A stretch of 64,000 bases of DNA, from positions 62,001 to 126,000 of the forward strand of contig JAIXUH010000007.1 of the NCBI GenBank assembly GCA_027484145.1, written 5' to 3'. Origin of the DNA: Rhodobacter sp. GTDB taxonomy: Bacteria; Pseudomonadota; Alphaproteobacteria; Rhodobacterales; Rhodobacteraceae. The position numbers and the translations under genes were made by a program. The notes beneath the pieces were generated by a model. The model ran no database searches. It was given only the letters and a program-made list of their open reading frames with translations, and was not told the origin of the DNA. Shown in pieces: positions 59,924 to 64,000 of the stretch. How positions within the stretch are numbered: the stretch's first letter is position 1; each line of letters opens with the position of its first letter.

Positions 59924-60565
59924 TCAGGCGCGGGGTTTCACGAACTCGGCCTCAAGGATCACCTCAACCGCGTCGGAGACGCCCATGGTGGTGCCGGGGG
60001 CGGGCACGCCAAAGCCCACGCCGTAATCCGACCGGTTGAAGGTGCCGATGGCCGAAAAGCCGATGCGCGCGCCCACATCCAGCGGCATGTCAGCCCAGCC
60101 GCCATTATAGGTGACGGCCAGCACCATGGGCTTGGTCACGCCGTGCAGGGTCAGGTCGCCCGTCACATTGGCCGAGGTATCGCCCGTCATCTCGATTCCG
60201 GTTGAAACAAAGGTGATCTCGGGGAATTGGGCGGCATCCAGAAACTCGGGCCCCGTCAGGGTGGCGTTGAAATCCAGCGCCGGGTCGGGGTAGTGGGTTT
60301 CCAGCGAATCCACCTTGATCGTGGCCGAAACGGCCATGTCGGTGGGGGCGTCAGGATCAAACTGCAGGTCTGCCGAGAGGTCGGTGAACAGCGCGGTATA
60401 GCGCGAAAAACCAAGGTGACTGACCCGGAACAGCAGGCGCGTATGCCCAAGGTCCAGTGTATAGGCCCCCTTGGCGGGCGTCGGCTCTTGGGCCTCTGCC
60501 GGACTGGCCATCACAAAAATGGGCAGCACAAGGCCAAGGCAGACAGAAGCGGCTTTCGCAAACAT
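59924..60565 (-). CDS. YceI family periplasmic protein
   Basis: 213 aa. Signal peptide residues 1-25 (ending AEAQE). The YceI lipocalin-like core shows GAYTLDLGHTRLLFRVSHLGFSR (quoted short as LDLGHTRLLFRV), SADLQFDP, LTLHGVTKPMVL and FNRSDYGVGFG. YceI proteins bind polyisoprenoid or related amphiphiles. It is convergent with tesA and divergent from the dehydrogenase gene, with no operon partner such as a cytochrome b561. Confidence 0.92.
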   Translation of the reverse strand: MFAKAASVCLGLVLPIFVMASPAEAQEPTPAKGAYTLDLGHTRLLFRVSHLGFSRYTALFTDLSADLQFDPDAPTDMAVSATIKVDSLETHYPDPALDFNATLTGPEFLDAAQFPEITFVSTGIEMTGDTSANVTGDLTLHGVTKPMVLAVTYNGGWADMPLDVGARIGFSAIGTFNRSDYGVGFGVPAPGTTMGVSDAVEVILEAEFVKPRA

Positions 60566-60754
60566 GGGTCTATCCCAACAGTTTCACCTTTGGCTAAGTA
60601 TTCGCGCCAACCTGCCTGGCGTCAAGCCCGAATGATCCGTTCCGGTGGCAGATTTCTGGCGGCAGGTCGCGGCGCAGGCCCGGAAGGTTGTCCTTGTCGG
60701 GGCGGCCAGAAGGCTTGCAAGGCGGGGCAGAACCGATCATCCCTGCAGCATAGC

Positions 60755-62182
60755 ATGACAGCAAAGGATACCGGCGTGACGCTTGTCTCTGACCTTGAGG
60801 CCCTGTTGGGTGCATCGCATGTGCTGACCGGCACCGACATGGCCCGTCATGCACAGGACTGGACCGGCAAGTTCACCTCGACCCCCGTCGCCGTGGCCCG
60901 CCCGGGCACGACGGACGAGGTGGCAGGTTGCCTGCGCCTTGCCGCACAGCACAAGGTGGCCGTGGTGCCGGTCTCGGGCAATACCGGCCTGACCGGCGGC
61001 ACGATGACCACCGGCGGGCTGATGATCAGCCTTGAACGGATGAAGCGCATCCGCGCCCTGAACGTGGCGGGCCGCACTGCCACGGTCGAGGCGGGGGTGA
61101 TCCTGTCCACCCTGCATGATGCGGCGGCTGAACAGGGGCTGTATTTTCCGCTATGGTTCGGCGCGCGCGGGTCGGCGATGATTGGCGGCGTGTTGTCCAC
61201 CAATGCGGGCGGGTCGAACGTGCTGCGCTATGGCTCCACCCGCGCGCTGTGTCTGGGGCTGGAGGTGGTTCTGGCCGATGGCCGGGTGCTGAACATGCTG
61301 TCGGAACTGCACAAGGATAACTCGGGCTATGATCTGAAGGATCTGTTCATCGGGGCCGAAGGCACGCTGGGCATCATCACGGCGGCGGTGATGAAGTTGG
61401 TGCCCGCGCAAAAGGCCTATGCCACAGCCACGCTGGCGGCGCGGTCGCTGCCCGATGCGCTGACCCTGCTGCAGCGCCTGCAAGAGGTGACGGGCGGGTT
61501 GGTCGAGGCGTTCGAGTTCATGCCCGCCACTTATTCGCGCCGGTTGGGAGAGGTGCGCCCCGATCTGGACCAGCCCTTTGCCACCATCCCGGAGGTGACG
61601 ATTCTGGTCGAGGTGGCCGCGATAGCGCCAAGCCTGTGCACGCCCTTGCCCGATGGGTCGGTGCCGCTGACCAACCTGATGGAAGCGACGCTGGCCGATC
61701 TGATCACCCAAGGGCTGATCCTTGATGCGGTGCTGGCCCAGAATGAAACCCAGCGGCGGGCGATGTGGGCGCGGCGCGAAGCGGCGGCCGAAATCACCTA
61801 TGCGATACGCCCGTTCATCGACACAGATGTTGCCGTGCCGCTGGACCGTGCCGGCGACTTTCTGACCATGATCCACGACCGTCTGCCCGCGCTGGACCCG
61901 GCGGCCGCCACGCTGACCGTGGCCCATTTGGGCGACGGCAACCTGCATTTCACCGTCTTTCCCAGCAGTGGCGATGCGGGCCTTTATGACCGCGTGATCG
62001 AAGTGATCGAGGATGTCGTGGCCGAGTTGAAGGGTACCTTTTCGGCAGAACACGGGGTGGGCCTGACAAAGAAGCCGTCGATGGCGCGGCGCAAGGACCC
62101 GGTTGCCCTTGATGTGATGCGGGCGCTGAAGGCGGCGCTTGACCCCGACAACCGGATGAACCCCGGAAAGATCATCCCCTGA
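60755..62182 (+). CDS. FAD-linked D-2-hydroxyacid dehydrogenase
   Basis: 475 aa from the ATG at 60755; the open frame extends much further upstream but that part is YceI antisense. FAD_binding_4 domain with VVPVSGNTGLTGGT (near residue 75), DLKDLFIGAEGTLGIIT (near 200), and a C-terminal FAD-oxidase domain with VAHLGDGNLHF and FSAEHGVGLTKK. This is the D-lactate/D-2-hydroxyglutarate dehydrogenase group. Which acid it oxidises cannot be read from the sequence; 2-hydroxyglutarate is favoured by the HLGDGNLH form. A signal peptide is absent. Confidence 0.88.
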   Translation: MTAKDTGVTLVSDLEALLGASHVLTGTDMARHAQDWTGKFTSTPVAVARPGTTDEVAGCLRLAAQHKVAVVPVSGNTGLTGGTMTTGGLMISLERMKRIRALNVAGRTATVEAGVILSTLHDAAAEQGLYFPLWFGARGSAMIGGVLSTNAGGSNVLRYGSTRALCLGLEVVLADGRVLNMLSELHKDNSGYDLKDLFIGAEGTLGIITAAVMKLVPAQKAYATATLAARSLPDALTLLQRLQEVTGGLVEAFEFMPATYSRRLGEVRPDLDQPFATIPEVTILVEVAAIAPSLCTPLPDGSVPLTNLMEATLADLITQGLILDAVLAQNETQRRAMWARREAAAEITYAIRPFIDTDVAVPLDRAGDFLTMIHDRLPALDPAAATLTVAHLGDGNLHFTVFPSSGDAGLYDRVIEVIEDVVAELKGTFSAEHGVGLTKKPSMARRKDPVALDVMRALKAALDPDNRMNPGKIIP

Positions 62183-62241
62183 TTTACTTTTGCGGCGGGC
62201 AGGCTTAGGAACCCGCTATCCAGCAAGAGTTACCCCCCAAG

Positions 62242-63471
62242 ATGCCGAAGGCGCTGCCCTTCACCCCTGTCCTGCGCGACCCTGTGTTGCGCGTCACGGC
62301 CCTGTTGATGGTGCTGTGGGGGGCGGTAGTCTGTTCGTTCGGCCCCTACACATCCGTTTTGGCGGTGGAAACCTTTGGTCTGGGCGACAGCGGCTTTGTG
62401 GCGATTCTGGTGGTGTCGTCGGTGCTGTCGGTAACGGCGGCCCTGTGGGTGGGCATCCGCACCGACCAGACCGGCAACCGGCGCGGCCTTTCGGTGGCCA
62501 CGCAAGGCGTGTTGCTGGTGGCGCTGGTGCTGATGGCCCTTGTGCCCAATGCGCCGATCTTTGTGCTGGCGCATGGAATCCTGATCCCCTTGGCCAGCAG
62601 CATGTGGGGGCAGTTGTTCGCCCTTGCGCGGCTGGCGGCGTCGGTTCGGCCGGCCGAGGAACGTGATGGTATTCTGGCCACGATGCGGGCGCTGTTTGCA
62701 TTGCCCTTCATCCTTGTGCTGCCGCTGTGGTCGGTGGCGTTTCAGCAAGGCGCGGACATGCTGTCGGTCTACCCCGTCTGCCTTGTCTTGGCCTGCGTCA
62801 TGCTGGCGCTGACACTGGCCCGCTGGCCGCAAGATGGCCGCACGGCATGGCTTGATGCGCCATCAGGCCTGAGCTTTCGGGCGGCCTTGGCGGAACTGAC
62901 GCATCCGCCTGTTGCCTTGCGGATCGCGGCTTTGGGCGCGGTCAACGGTGCGGCTTCGGTCTATGTCGCCATCCTTGGGCTGGTCATGGTCGAATCGGTG
63001 GGGCGCGGCCCGGCGGATGTTGCGCTTTACTTCGGCATCGTGGCGGGGCTGGAGGTGCCGTTCATGCTGGCCCTGCCGCTGATCACCCATATGGCCCGCC
63101 GCACGGTGCTGATCCTTGCGGGAACCACGCTCTATTGCCTTCACCTTGCGCTGTTGCCGCTGTTGGCGGGCAGTTGGACCGTCTGGCTTTTGGTCTTGCC
63201 CGCTGGGGTGGGCGGTGCGGCCATGCTGACCCTGCCGATTGCCTATCTGCAGGACATGCTGGCCACGCGACCGGGAACGGGCGCATCGCTGATGGCGCTG
63301 CAGGTGCTGGCGGGGCAGATCATCGCCGCCGTTTGCTTCGGCATCGGCACGGCCGTGGCGGGCTATGGGCTGGTGGCGCTGTTGTCGGCGGCCACGGCCA
63401 TCGCCGGGGCGGTTTGGCTGCATTGGGCCGATGGAACGGCCCGACTGGATGAAAAGGCCCACAGCACGTGA
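62242..63471 (+). CDS. MFS transporter, SetA-like, tandem copy 1
   Basis: 409 aa with twelve hydrophobic segments. A conserved first-half loop is RTDQTGNRRGLS, and HGILIPLASSMWGQLFAL recurs, slightly changed, in the next gene. The organisation is like sugar-efflux (SetA) or multidrug MFS proteins. The substrate is unknown. The stop overlaps the GTG start of the second copy (GTGA). Confidence 0.85.
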   Translation: MPKALPFTPVLRDPVLRVTALLMVLWGAVVCSFGPYTSVLAVETFGLGDSGFVAILVVSSVLSVTAALWVGIRTDQTGNRRGLSVATQGVLLVALVLMALVPNAPIFVLAHGILIPLASSMWGQLFALARLAASVRPAEERDGILATMRALFALPFILVLPLWSVAFQQGADMLSVYPVCLVLACVMLALTLARWPQDGRTAWLDAPSGLSFRAALAELTHPPVALRIAALGAVNGAASVYVAILGLVMVESVGRGPADVALYFGIVAGLEVPFMLALPLITHMARRTVLILAGTTLYCLHLALLPLLAGSWTVWLLVLPAGVGGAAMLTLPIAYLQDMLATRPGTGASLMALQVLAGQIIAAVCFGIGTAVAGYGLVALLSAATAIAGAVWLHWADGTARLDEKAHST

Positions 63472-64000
63472 CCGCACTTTCCCTTGTTCTGCACACGCCG
63501 GTTTTCCGGATGCTGGCCATTGTCATCGGGCTGATCGGGTGCCTGAATGCCTCGGTCTACCCCTATCAGTCGCTGATCGGGATCAGCCGCATGGGCCTTT
63601 CGGAGCCCGCCTTTGCGGTGGTCATGATGCTGGCCTCGGCTGTGGCGGTGACGACATCGGTGATGCTGGGGGTGATGTCGGACCAAAAGGCCAACCGCCG
63701 CCGCATGGCGCTGATCACCGCCATGGTGGGTGTGGCGGGGGCAGCGTTGATGCTGATGGCACCGGGGCCTGCCAGCTTTGTTCTGGCGCATGGCGTGCTG
63801 ATTCCCTTTGCCTCTTCGCTGTTCGGGCAGGCGTTCGCGCTGAACCGGCTGGCGACGCAGGACCAGCTTGTACAGCGCGACGGGATTCAGGCGACGATCA
63901 GGTCGTCGATGTCGGCCACGTTTCTGGCGATGCTGGTGTTCTGGACCTTTGCCTTTGGCTGGGGACTGGATGTGATGTTCATCTATGTCAGCGGGGGCTT
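63468..64000 (+). CDS. MFS transporter, tandem copy 2 (3' end outside window)
   Basis: 177 codons are visible, from a GTG at 63468 that overlaps the preceding stop. No stop codon occurs before the window end. The start TALSLVLHTPVFRMLAIVIG and the segments SDQKANRRRMALI and HGVLIPFASSLFGQAFAL are clearly homologous to the first copy. The two probably arose by duplication and are translated together. The remaining C-terminal half cannot be assessed. Confidence 0.85.
   Translation, partial: MTALSLVLHTPVFRMLAIVIGLIGCLNASVYPYQSLIGISRMGLSEPAFAVVMMLASAVAVTTSVMLGVMSDQKANRRRMALITAMVGVAGAALMLMAPGPASFVLAHGVLIPFASSLFGQAFALNRLATQDQLVQRDGIQATIRSSMSATFLAMLVFWTFAFGWGLDVMFIYVSGG

Overview
The window is high-GC bacterial chromosome, densely packed (about 57 protein genes in 64 kb), with many ATGA/GTGA stop-start overlaps. 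The gene content points to an alphaproteobacterium of the family Rhodobacteraceae (Rhodobacter, Gemmobacter or Tabrizicola type). The evidence is an fdsG-fdsB-...-fdsA-fdsC-fdsD formate dehydrogenase operon like that of Rhodobacter capsulatus, a glnK-amtB pair, a DUF2125 protein, a Hint-domain protein and an ybbP-ybbA/tesA locus. Genus is inference. I see no rRNA, tRNA, insertion sequence, prophage, CRISPR array or plasmid function; this is mostly core genome.

Layout. 1-8.8 kb: end of an M23 peptidase; a MotAB/ExbB-like proton-channel pair with a long periplasmic coiled coil; a ChaC-type gamma-glutamylcyclotransferase; a DUF2125 protein; a hisC-tyrC-extensin-like operon; a UPF0114 membrane protein. 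8.8-13.2 kb: rpsD with a strong promoter and a repeat-containing leader, a Hint-domain protein, an LpxR-like outer-membrane protein, and a GlxA-type AraC regulator. 13.3-19.5 kb: the NAD-dependent molybdenum formate dehydrogenase operon, with a DUF4287 gene inserted between fdsB and fdsA. 19.8-25.6 kb: lipid-kinase-like and phosphoesterase genes, an ECF sigma factor with its NrsF-type anti-sigma factor, and a NitT/TauT-type ABC importer.

25.6-40.2 kb: truA, the YcjX/YcjF pair, an FAD oxidoreductase divergent from mnmD (a split MnmC arrangement), three EamA transporters, a soluble lytic transglycosylase, dapA, a small ion channel, smpB, a sulfurtransferase, an aromatic aminotransferase and a DoxX protein. 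40.3-49.4 kb: amtB-glnK, a class A penicillin-binding protein, mlaC-mlaA, and the ABC and adaptor subunits of a type I secretion system. 49.5-64 kb: a RidA-GDPD-DUF482 run, GST and pterin dehydratase, a Prx5 peroxiredoxin, a ferredoxin reductase-like enzyme, rsmD-HAD, ybbP-ybbA divergent from tesA, a YceI protein, a D-2-hydroxyacid dehydrogenase, and two tandem paralogous MFS transporters, the second cut by the window end.

Functional themes are envelope maintenance (M23, extensin-like, SLT, PBP1a, Mla, LpxR-like, YbbAP), formate oxidation, nitrogen control, and translation/tRNA modification (rpsD, truA, mnmD, smpB, rsmD). No clearly new multi-gene system stands out. The best leads are the DUF4287 gene inside the fds operon, the coiled-coil MotAB-like pair, the split MnmC, the rpsD leader, a folded three-stem element after dapA, and a SigF-like autoregulatory promoter.
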